Shown: one piece after another, positions 25,785-33,818 of the stretch
Position numbering within the stretch: the first letter of the stretch is position 1
How the letters are laid out: each line of letters opens with the position of its first letter
Source: CAVQCJ01 sp963849365
GTDB lineage: Bacteria; Actinomycetota; Actinomycetes; Prado026
Assembly (NCBI GenBank): GCA_963849365.1
Contig: CAWKHA010000004.1
Coordinates: 1,054,001-1,118,000 of the forward strand
Direction: 5' to 3'
DNA: 64,000 bases
Program-made: the position numbers and the translations under genes
Notes under the pieces: generated by a model
The model's database searches: none
Seen by the model: only the letters and a program-made list of their open reading frames with translations
What the model was told of the DNA's origin: nothing

Positions 25785-27753
25785 CGTCGCCGCCCTCGGC
25801 CTGCCCCCGGTCACCGGCGAGCACGCCGGCGCGGCGGACCTGTCGGCGCGCGCGGCCCGGATCGCCGTGGCCGTGGCCGCCGTCCTCGACGAACGCTGCA
25901 CCCCCGGGTCGGGCGCGGACGAGGCGGCCGGGTTCCTGCGCGGGTGGGCCGTGGACGCGTCGACCACCGCGGCGGGGTCGGTGCGGTCCGACGCCGGGGC
26001 TGCGGGCGGCGCGCCGCTGGACCGGCTGGTCCGAGTGCTCGGGCTGACCGACCTCGAGCACGACCTGGTCCTGCTGGCCGGGCTGCCGGACGAGCACGAG
26101 GGGCTGGCCGGCACCTTCCGGCAGCTGAACCCGCACGGCGAGCCGCACCCGACGGCCGGTCTGGCCGCCCTGGTGCTGGGCGACCGCCCGACGGTCCGGC
26201 GGCTGCTCACCGACGGAGCCGCCGTACGGCACGGCCTGCTCCGGCTGGGTCCGGGCGTGCCGTTCTTCGAGCGGTCGTTGCTGCTGGCCGACGCGATCTG
26301 GGCTGCGCTGCAGGGCGCCGACGCCTGGCCGTTGCTGCCGGTGCGCGTCGACGTCGGCGAGCCGCCGCACGGGCTGACCCGGTGGCTGGCCACCGGGCAG
26401 GTACGTCGGGCCGTGGCAGCGCTGCGCTCGGGTGACCCGCGCACGCTGCTGCTGAGCTGCCCGGACGAGACGGTTGCGCTGGGTCGCTGCGCGGCGCTGG
26501 CCGCCGAGGCCGGCACCATCGCGGTCGCCGCGCGGCTGCCCGCCGACGACCGGGCCGGGCTCGGCCTGCTCGCGCTGCACGCTGCGGCCCGCGGTGGCGT
26601 CCCGGTCGCCGTCCTCACCTCGGACGGCCTGCTGGCCGACGGCCTGCTGCCGGGCCCGCTGGTCGTGTGCACCCCGCAGGGTCCGCTGCGGACCGCCGCG
26701 GGCCGCGCGATGCAGACCGTGCCCACCGGGCCGGTCGGGGTGGCGGACCACCGGGACGCCTGGCGCGCGGCCGTCCCGCACCTGCCCGACCAGGCGCCGG
26801 TGCTGGCCGCCCGGCACCCTGTCGACCCCGCGGTCACGGCGCAGGTCGCCATCGACCTGCGCAGCCACCAGCGGCTCAGCGGGGACGTGCCCGACGTGTC
26901 CAGCATCGTGCGGACCAGGGCCGCGGTCGCGCTGCCCGCAGGGGTCGAGCTGCGTACCCCGGCTGTCCCGTGGGAGCGGCTGGTGCTGCCGCCGGACGTG
27001 GCCGTGCAGCTGCGCGAGGCGGTCGCCCGGCTGCGGCACCAGGCGCAGGTCCTCGACGACTGGGGCTTCCGGGAGCACGCGCGCGCGTCCCGCGGCGCCC
27101 GGCTGCTGTTCGCCGGTCCACCCGGGACCGGGAAGACGCTCGCGGCGGAGGCCGTCGCCACCGCGGCCGGCACGGACCTGCTCACCGTGGACGTCTCGGC
27201 GGTCGTGTCCAAGTGGGTGGGCGAGACGGAGAAGAACCTGTCCGCAGCGTTCGACGCCGCCGAGCGTACGCAGGCCGTCCTGCTGCTGGACGAGGCCGAC
27301 GCGCTGTTCGGCTCGCGCACCGAGATCAGCGACGCCCACGACAGGTACGCCAACCTGGAGACGGCGTACCTGCTGCAGCGGGTGGACACCTTCGACGGCC
27401 TGGTCGTGCTCGCCACGAACCTGCGTCACAACATCGACCAGGCCTTCGTGCGCCGGATGGACTTCGTGGTGGAGTTCCCGCTGCCGGCCGAGCCCGAGCG
27501 CGCGGCGCTGTGGGAGCTGCACCTGCCCACGGATGTGCGTGCCGACGACGTCGACACCACGATGCTGGCCCGGCTGTACCCGGTGCCGGGCGGGTGGATC
27601 CGGAACGCGTCCGTCGCCGCGGCCTTCCTGGCCGCCTCCGACGGCGACTGCGTCCGCCAGGAGCACCTCGTCGCGTCCGTCCGACGCGAGTACGCCAAGG
27701 CCGCAATGCCGTTCCCCGGCGAACCCCCGAGGAGACGAGATGACGACGTGTGA
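25777..27753 (+). CDS. CIS-associated AAA+ ATPase (Pvc15-like)
   Basis: A 658-residue protein with a C-terminal AAA+ module. Walker A GPPGTGKT is at residues 447-454, Walker B is LLLDEADALFG near residue 505, sensor 1 is VLATNLRHNID, and the arginine finger is in FVRRMDFVVEFPLP. The first 430 residues are an N-terminal domain usual for Pvc15/Afp15-type ATPases, with LTDLEHDLVLLAGL near residue 90. The family is needed for particle assembly or cargo handling, though the mechanism is not settled. It is intact. Its 3' end overlaps the next gene by 14 bases, and the overlap contains that gene's strong ribosome binding site. Confidence 0.93.
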   Translation: MPDVAALGLPPVTGEHAGAADLSARAARIAVAVAAVLDERCTPGSGADEAAGFLRGWAVDASTTAAGSVRSDAGAAGGAPLDRLVRVLGLTDLEHDLVLLAGLPDEHEGLAGTFRQLNPHGEPHPTAGLAALVLGDRPTVRRLLTDGAAVRHGLLRLGPGVPFFERSLLLADAIWAALQGADAWPLLPVRVDVGEPPHGLTRWLATGQVRRAVAALRSGDPRTLLLSCPDETVALGRCAALAAEAGTIAVAARLPADDRAGLGLLALHAAARGGVPVAVLTSDGLLADGLLPGPLVVCTPQGPLRTAAGRAMQTVPTGPVGVADHRDAWRAAVPHLPDQAPVLAARHPVDPAVTAQVAIDLRSHQRLSGDVPDVSSIVRTRAAVALPAGVELRTPAVPWERLVLPPDVAVQLREAVARLRHQAQVLDDWGFREHARASRGARLLFAGPPGTGKTLAAEAVATAAGTDLLTVDVSAVVSKWVGETEKNLSAAFDAAERTQAVLLLDEADALFGSRTEISDAHDRYANLETAYLLQRVDTFDGLVVLATNLRHNIDQAFVRRMDFVVEFPLPAEPERAALWELHLPTDVRADDVDTTMLARLYPVPGGWIRNASVAAAFLAASDGDCVRQEHLVASVRREYAKAAMPFPGEPPRRRDDDV

Positions 27754-29110
27754 GGACGCCAGGGTGACCCCGTGCGGGTGCACGCAGTCCGGGGCCGCGC
27801 CGGACGGCTGCGACGAGTGCCGCGCCGACCTGCCGGTGAACCCCTTCGTCGCGCTCCGGGTGGCGTACGGGATGCTGCTGGGCGAGGACGACTTCCGGAC
27901 CATGATGGGCAACCCGCGCGGCAAGCAGATGCTGCACAACGCCTGGCTGCACGGCTCCGGTGTGGTGTGGGGGTACCCGGTCTCGGTGTCCGGCGAGCGG
28001 ATGCTGACGGTGGCACCCGGCCTCGCGCTGGACGGGCTGGGCCGCGAGCTGCTGAGCGAGGCGACGTGGTGCGCCGACGTCCGTGAGTGGCTGGTCGCGA
28101 ACAAGGTCGACAAGGAGGTCGAGGGGTGCGGGCACCGCACCCTGCACGCCTGCCTGGTGGCTCGGGCCGACTGCTGCCTGTCGCGCCCGGTGCCGACGCT
28201 GTCCGACCCGTGCGACGTGACCCGCAAGCACGACGACTGGTCCCGCGTCGTCGAGACGGTCGAGATCTCGCTCGTGCGCGGCTGCTGCCCGTGCCCCGCG
28301 CCGCCGTACCACCGGCTGCGGGTCCTGCTGGGGCTGGACCGGCTGCTCGGTGACGACGACACCGCCGGCGCGCAGGCGCTGGCCGCCGCCCGCGCGGTGG
28401 CCGAGACGGTCGGCGACGAGCGCGCCCGCGAGCTGGAGCGCTGGTTCCGCGAGCTGGCCGCGCTGGACGCCGCCGACCTGCGGCCGGCGACCGAGCCGGG
28501 CGACCCGTACCCGTCGCTGTTCGGCGTGGTCGAGGACGCGGCCGGCGTGGTGCTGGCCTGCGTGGACATCGACGTGCGCGACGACGACGGCTGCATCGAC
28601 GTGCTCGACGTGCGCCCGTCGTACTGCTGCCGCCGGACGCTGCTGCCCACGCAGACGATCCAGGAGCTGACCTGCGGGCTCGCGCCGGGGATGGTCGGCG
28701 CCACCGAGGGCACCGACGCCGGCGGTCCGCGGGTGATCCCGGACTCGCTCGAGCTGCGCTCGGACGGCCGGGTGCTCGTCTTCGCGGTCACGGCGCCGCT
28801 CAACCCCGGGTCGGTGCGTCGCGCCGTCCACCTCACGTCGCTGTCCGACCGCGGCTGGGTGGACGAGGACATCGACGTGGTCCGGTACGACCCGGACCTG
28901 CCGGGCGTCGTCGTCGAGCTCGCCGACCGGCCGATCAACGACGTCGTACGGCTGGTGGTCGCCGGCACCGGCCGGACGCCGGTGTTCGGGGCCGACCCGG
29001 CCGTCCCGCTGGCCGGCCTGGTCGGAGGCCCACCCGGCACAGCCAACGACGGGCACGACGCGGTCCTCACCTTCGCCAACCCCATCCCGGACAGGGGGGC
29101 CGACGCATGA
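27740..29110 (+). CDS. CIS accessory protein A, Cys-rich N-terminus
   Basis: A 456-residue protein starting at an ATG after GAGGAGACGAG. The first 30 residues are Cys-rich (CEDARVTPCGCTQ, CDECRADLPVNPF), and more Cys pairs occur later (RADCCLSRPV, RGCCPCPAPPYH, SYCCRRTLLP). Around residue 90 it has TVAPGLALDGLGRELL, a motif shared with the next gene and with uncharacterised proteins of phage-tail-like loci. The C-terminal 120 residues are beta-rich. No membrane segment is seen. It may be a baseplate decoration or fibre-linked protein; this is inferred only from its place at the 3' end of the operon. Cys content recalls the divergent gene at 7033. Confidence 0.75.
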   Translation: MTTCEDARVTPCGCTQSGAAPDGCDECRADLPVNPFVALRVAYGMLLGEDDFRTMMGNPRGKQMLHNAWLHGSGVVWGYPVSVSGERMLTVAPGLALDGLGRELLSEATWCADVREWLVANKVDKEVEGCGHRTLHACLVARADCCLSRPVPTLSDPCDVTRKHDDWSRVVETVEISLVRGCCPCPAPPYHRLRVLLGLDRLLGDDDTAGAQALAAARAVAETVGDERARELERWFRELAALDAADLRPATEPGDPYPSLFGVVEDAAGVVLACVDIDVRDDDGCIDVLDVRPSYCCRRTLLPTQTIQELTCGLAPGMVGATEGTDAGGPRVIPDSLELRSDGRVLVFAVTAPLNPGSVRRAVHLTSLSDRGWVDEDIDVVRYDPDLPGVVVELADRPINDVVRLVVAGTGRTPVFGADPAVPLAGLVGGPPGTANDGHDAVLTFANPIPDRGADA

Positions 29111-30849
29111 CCCGCCCAGCCGACCAGGCCACCGTCCCCAGCTGCATCCGCCGGCTCAACCCGGCCGACGGGCTGTTCCTTCGCGGCGAGCACCTGCGGG
29201 TGATGCAGGACTACGCCCGCGACCTGGCCTACGCGGTCGGGCTCGCCGGCGGCACCGGCGTGGTGCACGGCTTCACGGTGACCCTGCAGGCCGAGGCGCA
29301 GGTGCTCGAGGTCGCGCCGGGGCTGGCCGTCGACCCGGTCGGCCGACCGCTGCGCGCCTGCGAGCCGTCCCGGGTGCCGCTGACCGACCCGCCGGGCCCG
29401 AACGGGTTCTGGGTGCTCGAGGTCGTGCCCGCGTGCTGGCTGGACGGTAGCGAGAACGTGTACGGGAACCTGTGCGACGACCCGTGCGGGGCCGGGTCCG
29501 CCATCGCGCCGTGGGAGGTGCTGGGCGTCACCGTCCGGCTCCGCGCGGACTCCCTCGATGGCCTGGACGACGGCTACTCGAGCGTGACCCGGCGGAACCG
29601 GCTGGCGTCGTTGTACTTCGAGCGCGAGCGCGAGCGCGGCGAACCCTGGCTGACGCCCCCGGGTCGCGGCCTACCGGTCCCGCTGCTCACCAGCCACGCC
29701 TGGTCGGAGGGGACCGCGGAGCCCGCTCCCGGTGGTGTGCCGCTGGCCGTCGTCGCCAGGAGCGGCACCGACTGGGTCCTCGATGTGTGGACAGCGCGCC
29801 GGGACCTCGGCGACCCGCCGTCCCGCCGGGCCTGGCAGGGACGGCTGTCCATGCGGCCGTGGGAGGTGTTCATCGCGCAGGTGCTGCAGTTCCAGGCGCA
29901 GTACGCGTCGGTCGCCACCGCCGGACCCGCGCAGCTCGCCGACCGCACCAAGAAGCTGGACGAGGTCATCACCGCCGTGGAGGACGCCCTGAGGCGGGTG
30001 CGCCCCACCGCTAAGCCCACTCCGGCCGCCATCGCCCTGGGTGCCAGCCACGACTTCGTGCTCGGGCTGCGCGAGGAGGACACCCGCTCGCTCGCCGCGC
30101 AGGGCTTCGACGAGCTGCCGCCGGCCGGCTTCCTGCGCGCCGACCCGCACTCGGGCGGGTGGCGCGAGCGACTGACGGCGCTCTTCGGCGAGCACGTCGA
30201 GCTGAGGTTCTGCCACTGCCGCGCCGACTACGTGGCCCAGGCGGTGACCGCCGCCCAGCACCTGGACCGGATCCCGCTGGTCCGCGTGCGGGGCAAGCGG
30301 GTGAAGGTCGACATCCTGGTCCCCGACCAGCTCGCCGACCTCGAGCCGCTGTACACGGCCGGGTACGACTGGGTCGCGTTCGTGCGCCGGGCCGAGCGCG
30401 GTTGCGAGCATGAGGAGCGCACCGAGCCGGTCGGCGTCTACTGGCTGCGCGACCAGCTCCCCGCGGGCGACATCGCCGCCGGCAGGTTCGAGGACGGTGG
30501 GCTCGCCGGGGTGGCGGACCGGGCGCCGAGCGAGAAGCAGCGGCTGGGATTCCTCCACTACCCCGTCGACAGCTGGGAGTTCCCCGGCGGGAAGCTCGCC
30601 GGCGAGCTGGTGGGTCGGATCGGGGGCGAGCTGCTGGTGGTCGCCCTCGTCCGGGACGGCACCCGCCTGCCGCTGGGGTCGCTGCGGGCTTCGCTGTTCG
30701 CCGACTCGCTGGACTCCGGCCTGGTCGCGGTCCGGGTGTTCGCGGTGGAGAGCACGTTCGCGCGCGCGGAGCACGAGGCGATCGTCGTCTTCGGCGGCCG
30801 CCGCGCGGTCGACCAGCCGGCGGACCACGCCGCCCCGGCGCACCCGTGA
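29107..30849 (+). CDS. CIS accessory protein B, paralogue of protein A
   Basis: A 580-residue protein whose start overlaps the previous stop as ATGA. The N-terminal 130 residues parallel protein A: LNPADGLFLRGEHLRVMQDY, then EVAPGLAVDPVGRPLRACEP in the same place as the VAPGLALD motif. A long charged middle follows (RTKKLDEVITAVEDALRRVR), then a C-terminal half with FCHCRADYVAQAV and VDILVPDQLADLEPLYTAG. No domain was recognised there. It ends the main CIS operon. A receptor-binding or cargo-adaptor role would fit the variable C-terminus but cannot be shown. Confidence 0.75.
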   Translation: MTRPADQATVPSCIRRLNPADGLFLRGEHLRVMQDYARDLAYAVGLAGGTGVVHGFTVTLQAEAQVLEVAPGLAVDPVGRPLRACEPSRVPLTDPPGPNGFWVLEVVPACWLDGSENVYGNLCDDPCGAGSAIAPWEVLGVTVRLRADSLDGLDDGYSSVTRRNRLASLYFERERERGEPWLTPPGRGLPVPLLTSHAWSEGTAEPAPGGVPLAVVARSGTDWVLDVWTARRDLGDPPSRRAWQGRLSMRPWEVFIAQVLQFQAQYASVATAGPAQLADRTKKLDEVITAVEDALRRVRPTAKPTPAAIALGASHDFVLGLREEDTRSLAAQGFDELPPAGFLRADPHSGGWRERLTALFGEHVELRFCHCRADYVAQAVTAAQHLDRIPLVRVRGKRVKVDILVPDQLADLEPLYTAGYDWVAFVRRAERGCEHEERTEPVGVYWLRDQLPAGDIAAGRFEDGGLAGVADRAPSEKQRLGFLHYPVDSWEFPGGKLAGELVGRIGGELLVVALVRDGTRLPLGSLRASLFADSLDSGLVAVRVFAVESTFARAEHEAIVVFGGRRAVDQPADHAAPAHP

Positions 30850-30896
30850 CCTGACCGGGCACGCTGGGGTGACAGCCCGTTGGCACAGTGGCCCGC

Positions 30897-31097
30897 ATGC
30901 CCGCCACCAACGTCCAGGCAGCGGTCTGCGTGGTCCGCGTGGAGCAGCAGCCGAACTACCTGCTGATCACCCTGACCACGAACCGGAACCTGGACCGGAC
31001 GCTGTACTCGGCGCGGTCCGATCCCCCGCTGCACTTCTCCGACCCGCAAGACGCTCTTTCGGCGGTCGCCGACTTCCTGAACGACTTCCTAGGCTGA
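30897..31097 (+). CDS. small protein (66 aa) at the CIS operon end
   Basis: A 66-residue protein with an ATG at 30897 (an in-frame GTG lies at 30888). It reads as a compact beta-beta-alpha unit: VQAAVCVVRVEQQPNYLLIT followed by LTTNRNLDRTL, and ends with the helix DPQDALSAVADFLNDFLG. No family was recognised. It lies 47 bases after the last large CIS gene on the same strand and before a strong palindrome, so it is probably the last gene of the transcript. Its function is unknown. Confidence 0.65.
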   Translation: MPATNVQAAVCVVRVEQQPNYLLITLTTNRNLDRTLYSARSDPPLHFSDPQDALSAVADFLNDFLG

Positions 31098-31114
31098 GCC
31101 GGTCGCCCGCATTC

Positions 31115-31138
31115 CCCCGGTACCGGCCGGTACCGGGG
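31115..31138. terminator. 24-nt perfect palindrome after the CIS operon
   Basis: A perfect 24-base palindrome built on CCCCGGTACC and its complement, 17 bases after the stop at 31097. In RNA it could form a GC-rich stem, although a zero-loop palindrome must open its centre. There is no T-run. It is best read as a terminator of the CIS operon; an operator for the downstream regulator is the alternative. Confidence 0.5.
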
Positions 31139-31164
31139 CCCACTCCTCCCAGCAGCCGATACAG

Positions 31165-31199
31165 CGGGTGACACCTTGGTGACGGTGCGCTCGTAACCT
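31165..31199 (+). promoter_or_regulatory. candidate SARP-type direct repeats and -10 before the regulator gene
   Basis: Two GGTGAC words start 11 bases apart (31167 and 31178), the spacing used by SARP activators, which bind direct repeats on one DNA face. TAACCT at 31194-31199 is a possible -10 lying about 9 bases after the second repeat, near the distance typical of SARP promoters. The regulator gene starts at 31232. Autoregulation is inferred. The first repeat's 11-mer also occurs, inverted, in the CIS promoter region. Confidence 0.35.
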
Positions 31200-31231
31200 G
31201 GGGGCGACCCGTCCTTGAAGGGGAGTTCTCC

Positions 31232-32083
31232 ATGGACGCTGTCGCACCTTGCCCCTCCGACGCGATGGTCCATCTCTTCGGCGGTCCGTTCGTCACGGTC
31301 GGGGCGCAGTGCCTCGAGGTGCCCGAGGGCTGCAAGCGCCTGCTCGCCTACGTCGCGCTCCGCGGCGGCCGGGTCGAGCGGCGGCACGCGGCCGGCACCC
31401 TGTGGCCCATGGGCGACGACAGCCGCGCGGCCGGCAACCTGCGGTCGGCCCTGTGGCGCCTGCGTGGGGCCGGCATCGACGTGCTCGACGCCGACAAGTG
31501 GTCGATCTCCCTGAGCCCGGGGGTGGAGGTGGACGCCCGCCTGATCGGGGAGTGGGCCACCCGTCTCATCAGCGGCGCGGCGGCGGAGGCAGACCTGGAT
31601 CTGTGGCGCTCCAACGTGGACGCCCTCGACCTGCTGCCGGGATGGTTCGACGACTGGGCGATCATGGAGCGGGAGCGGCTGCGCCAGCGGCTACTGCACG
31701 CGCTCGAGGCGCTGAGCCGCCTGCTCACCACCCGCCGCTGCTACGCCGACGCGGTCGAGGTGGCCATGCTGGCCATCCAGGCCGAGCCGCTCCGGGAGAG
31801 CGCCCAGCGGGCGCTGATCGAGGCCCACGTCGCCGAGGGCAACCTGGTCGAGGCGCGCCGTGAGTACGTCGCCTACCGCGAGATGATCCGCCGCGAGCTG
31901 CGGGTCGAGCCGTCGGGCGAGCTGACCTCGTTCGTCCGCAGTGCGGGCCGCCCACGGACCGCCGACGTGCGCGACACCGACCTGCGCGGCACCGACCTGC
32001 GCGGCACCGACCTGCGCGGCACCGACGTGCGCGATACCGACCTGCGGGCGACGCCGGGTGCCGTCAGGGCCACCTCGCTCTGA
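31232..32083 (+). CDS. SARP/BTAD-family transcriptional regulator
   Basis: A 283-residue protein with an N-terminal winged-helix region (about residues 10-100: HLFGGPFVTVGAQCLEVP, then NLRSALWRLRGAGIDVL) and a bacterial transcriptional activator domain (about residues 105-240: RRCYADAVEVAMLAIQAEPL, AHVAEGNLVEARREYVAY, RRELRVEPSGEL). It has no NB-ARC or TPR extension, so it is a short SARP. The ATG follows GGGGAG. The C-terminus carries six copies of a pentapeptide of the form TDLRG, unusual for a SARP. Regulators of this type often neighbour actinobacterial CIS loci, so control of the upstream operon is likely but inferred. Confidence 0.85.
   Translation: MDAVAPCPSDAMVHLFGGPFVTVGAQCLEVPEGCKRLLAYVALRGGRVERRHAAGTLWPMGDDSRAAGNLRSALWRLRGAGIDVLDADKWSISLSPGVEVDARLIGEWATRLISGAAAEADLDLWRSNVDALDLLPGWFDDWAIMERERLRQRLLHALEALSRLLTTRRCYADAVEVAMLAIQAEPLRESAQRALIEAHVAEGNLVEARREYVAYREMIRRELRVEPSGELTSFVRSAGRPRTADVRDTDLRGTDLRGTDLRGTDVRDTDLRATPGAVRATSL
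31964..32053 (+). repeat. six 15-bp tandem repeats coding for pentapeptides
   Basis: Six consecutive 15-base units based on GACCTGCGCGGCACC lie in frame at the end of the SARP gene. Three units are identical and three vary. They encode DVRDT, DLRGT (three times), DVRDT and DLRAT, which in register match the A(D/N)Lxx pentapeptide-repeat pattern with Thr replacing Ala. Six units are too few for a full right-handed helix of more than about one and a half turns. Confidence 0.85.
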
Positions 32084-32184
32084 CGCCCGGCTCGAGGGAG
32101 GGAACGGCCAAGGTTCACCCCGGGTACGCGCTCGCGACCCCTGTCGTTCACCGCAGGCACGGCCGGACTGCCCACGCTGGGCAC

Positions 32185-32544
32185 ATGAACCGCTCCAGCG
32201 GTTGGGTCGAGCTGAGGGCTCCCACGCGCTGCGGCCGCCGGCACGCAGCCGCGTTCGACGCCCGGCTGGCTCGTGTCCGCGAACTCGTGGGCCGGATGCG
32301 CTGCGGCGACGCAGCGGTCGAGCTCGCCCGGCGCGACGGTCGCTGGCACGTGTGGATCGAAGCCGGTCCCCGGACCGGCGGGGGCGGCCTGCTGCCGTTC
32401 TTCAAGGCGGTGGGCTCGCTGGCGCCGGACTCCTGCGGCGTGCTCGACCTCGTCGGACTCGACGAGCACCCGGTCCGATGGGTCATGACGCGCGGATCGG
32501 TGAACCGCGCGTGGCTCCCGGATCTGCACCCGGTGGGCGACTAG
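32185..32544 (+). CDS. Imm7-like putative immunity protein
   Basis: A 119-residue protein. The pattern SGWVELRAPT, then a charged helix, then DGRWHVWIEAGPRTGGG, and finally the block SLAPDSCGVLDL with VMTRGSVNRAWLPDLHP resembles the Imm7 family of polymorphic-toxin immunity proteins (a GW near the start, hv.i.G, and pgSyGlLy followed by a rG strand). The match is by eye. No toxin gene with a recognisable nuclease or deaminase domain adjoins it, so it may be an orphan immunity gene, or the partner may be unrecognised. Its stop overlaps the convergent kinase gene at CTAG. Confidence 0.55.
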   Translation: MNRSSGWVELRAPTRCGRRHAAAFDARLARVRELVGRMRCGDAAVELARRDGRWHVWIEAGPRTGGGGLLPFFKAVGSLAPDSCGVLDLVGLDEHPVRWVMTRGSVNRAWLPDLHPVGD

Positions 32545-33818
32545 CGGAGCACCGCCAGCTCGGCGGCACGGCGCAGCCAGATCAGCGGGTCGTGCGCGTG
32601 GTAGGGCCGTTCGTCCGGCTCGATCGAGTCCAGGAACTGCCGGTAGACGACCGCTGCGCGCAGTGCCGCGACCGGAGCCAGCAGCCGGGCGGCGTGGTCG
32701 GGGTCGCACCCGGGGACCGCATCGCGCCACAGCCGACGCCACGTCGCCAGCACCCGCGCGCGGTCCGCGGCGGAGAGCCGCTCGCAGAAGGCCGACTGGT
32801 CGAGCAGCGGATGGCCGACGCCGCTGTCGCCCCAGTCCAGGAGGACGAGGCGACCGTCGGTCCCGCGCACGTTGCCGGGGTGGAAGTCGCCGTGGAACAG
32901 ACCGTCGGGGATCCCGCAGCCCGCGACGGCGGCGAACCGCTCCGGCAAGGATCCGACCAGCTGGTCGAGCGCCCGCAGCTCGTCGGGGCCCAGCGCGGCG
33001 GCACCGCCCGCCGGCGCGCGGGCCGGCGCCCCGGCCGTCAGGGCCTGTGCGCGCGGCGCGAACGCCTCGACGCGCCAGTCCGGCACGCCGGATCCGAGCA
33101 GCTCGTCGGTCCGCCCGGTCCAGTCGAGCTGAAGCCGCACCAGCATCCGCACCATCGTCTCCAGCTCCGCCCCGGTCGCGCCGTACCGGTCGGAGCCGGG
33201 TACGTCGGCGAGGAGCAGGCGGCCCCCGGACCGGCCGAGCAGCGCGGGGACGAAGGCGGTGTCGAGCCGCTCGAGCAGCGGGCCCTCGTGGGCGGAGAAC
33301 GGCGGGACCACCTTGAGCCAGGCCGGCCCGGCCGCGGTCGGCAGCCGCCAGATGCTGGACAGGTTCCAGGTGCGGACCTGCTCGGGCGGTCCGGTGCGCC
33401 GCACGCCGCGTGCGTCGAGCAGGCCGCACGCCCACGCGACGTCGGCCTGGGGTCCGCCGGGACGGGCGTATCCGGCGCGCAGGGGGTGGGCCGCGAGGGG
33501 GTCGCCCGGCCACGGCGTCAGCGCGACGTCGGGCTCGCGGTCCACCTGCGCCAGGTACGTGACCGGTCCGCCACCGGGGAACGCGCCGCCCGGCAGCGAC
33601 AGGGCGCGGAGCACGACGACCTCGACCCCGTGCGCAACCCGCGCACCCGCCACCACCTCGCCCGCGTCCGACCACCACGGCAGCGGTACGTCGAACGGGG
33701 GCAGCGCACCGAGCACCCGCGCGTCCGCGGTGCACAGCACGAGCGTCACGCGGCGCGGTGCGGGCGACCGGCGCTGCGGGGTCACGCGACGGGTACCGTC
33801 ACGCAGCGGTACCGACAT
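32541..33818 (-). CDS. aminoglycoside phosphotransferase (APH) family kinase-like protein
   Basis: A 425-residue protein with a C-terminal APH/choline-kinase domain. The Brenner motif is HGDFHPGN and the metal-binding Asp motif is LLDWGDSGVGHP, both near residues 310-340. The N-terminal 150 residues are a separate beta-rich region (LPWWSDAGEVVAGARV, VTYLAQVDREPDVAL) of unknown role, and WLKVVPPFSAHEGPLLERL may supply the ATP-binding Lys and Glu. The substrate is unknown; aminoglycoside resistance should not be assumed. The ATG start at 33818 overlaps the amidase 3' end by 20 bases and has no clear ribosome binding site, so translation may be coupled or begin at a later GTG. Confidence 0.8.
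   Translation of the reverse strand: MSVPLRDGTRRVTPQRRSPAPRRVTLVLCTADARVLGALPPFDVPLPWWSDAGEVVAGARVAHGVEVVVLRALSLPGGAFPGGGPVTYLAQVDREPDVALTPWPGDPLAAHPLRAGYARPGGPQADVAWACGLLDARGVRRTGPPEQVRTWNLSSIWRLPTAAGPAWLKVVPPFSAHEGPLLERLDTAFVPALLGRSGGRLLLADVPGSDRYGATGAELETMVRMLVRLQLDWTGRTDELLGSGVPDWRVEAFAPRAQALTAGAPARAPAGGAAALGPDELRALDQLVGSLPERFAAVAGCGIPDGLFHGDFHPGNVRGTDGRLVLLDWGDSGVGHPLLDQSAFCERLSAADRARVLATWRRLWRDAVPGCDPDHAARLLAPVAALRAAVVYRQFLDSIEPDERPYHAHDPLIWLRRAAELAVLR

Noticed and set aside
25648..29268. A minus-strand open frame of over 1200 codons across the ATPase and accessory genes.
   Set aside because: The opposite strand carries clear Walker motifs and family signatures throughout; the long frame follows from G/C third positions.
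8333..31097. A contractile-tail prophage (Mu- or T4-like).
   Set aside because: No capsid, portal, terminase, integrase, holin, lysin or attachment repeats were found, and the tape measure and ATPase types belong to CIS.
8333..31097. A type VI secretion system.
   Set aside because: No TssJLM membrane complex, ClpV or Hcp-type genes; DUF4255, CIS tube and CIS tape measure proteins point to the extracellular/cytoplasmic CIS type.
31964..32053. A small CRISPR-like or minisatellite array.
   Set aside because: The 15-bp units are contiguous with no spacers, lie in frame within the SARP gene and encode pentapeptides.
32541..33818. An aminoglycoside resistance gene.
   Set aside because: The HGDFHPGN and DWGD motifs show only the kinase superfamily; the long extra N-terminal region and lack of mobile context give no support for drug resistance.
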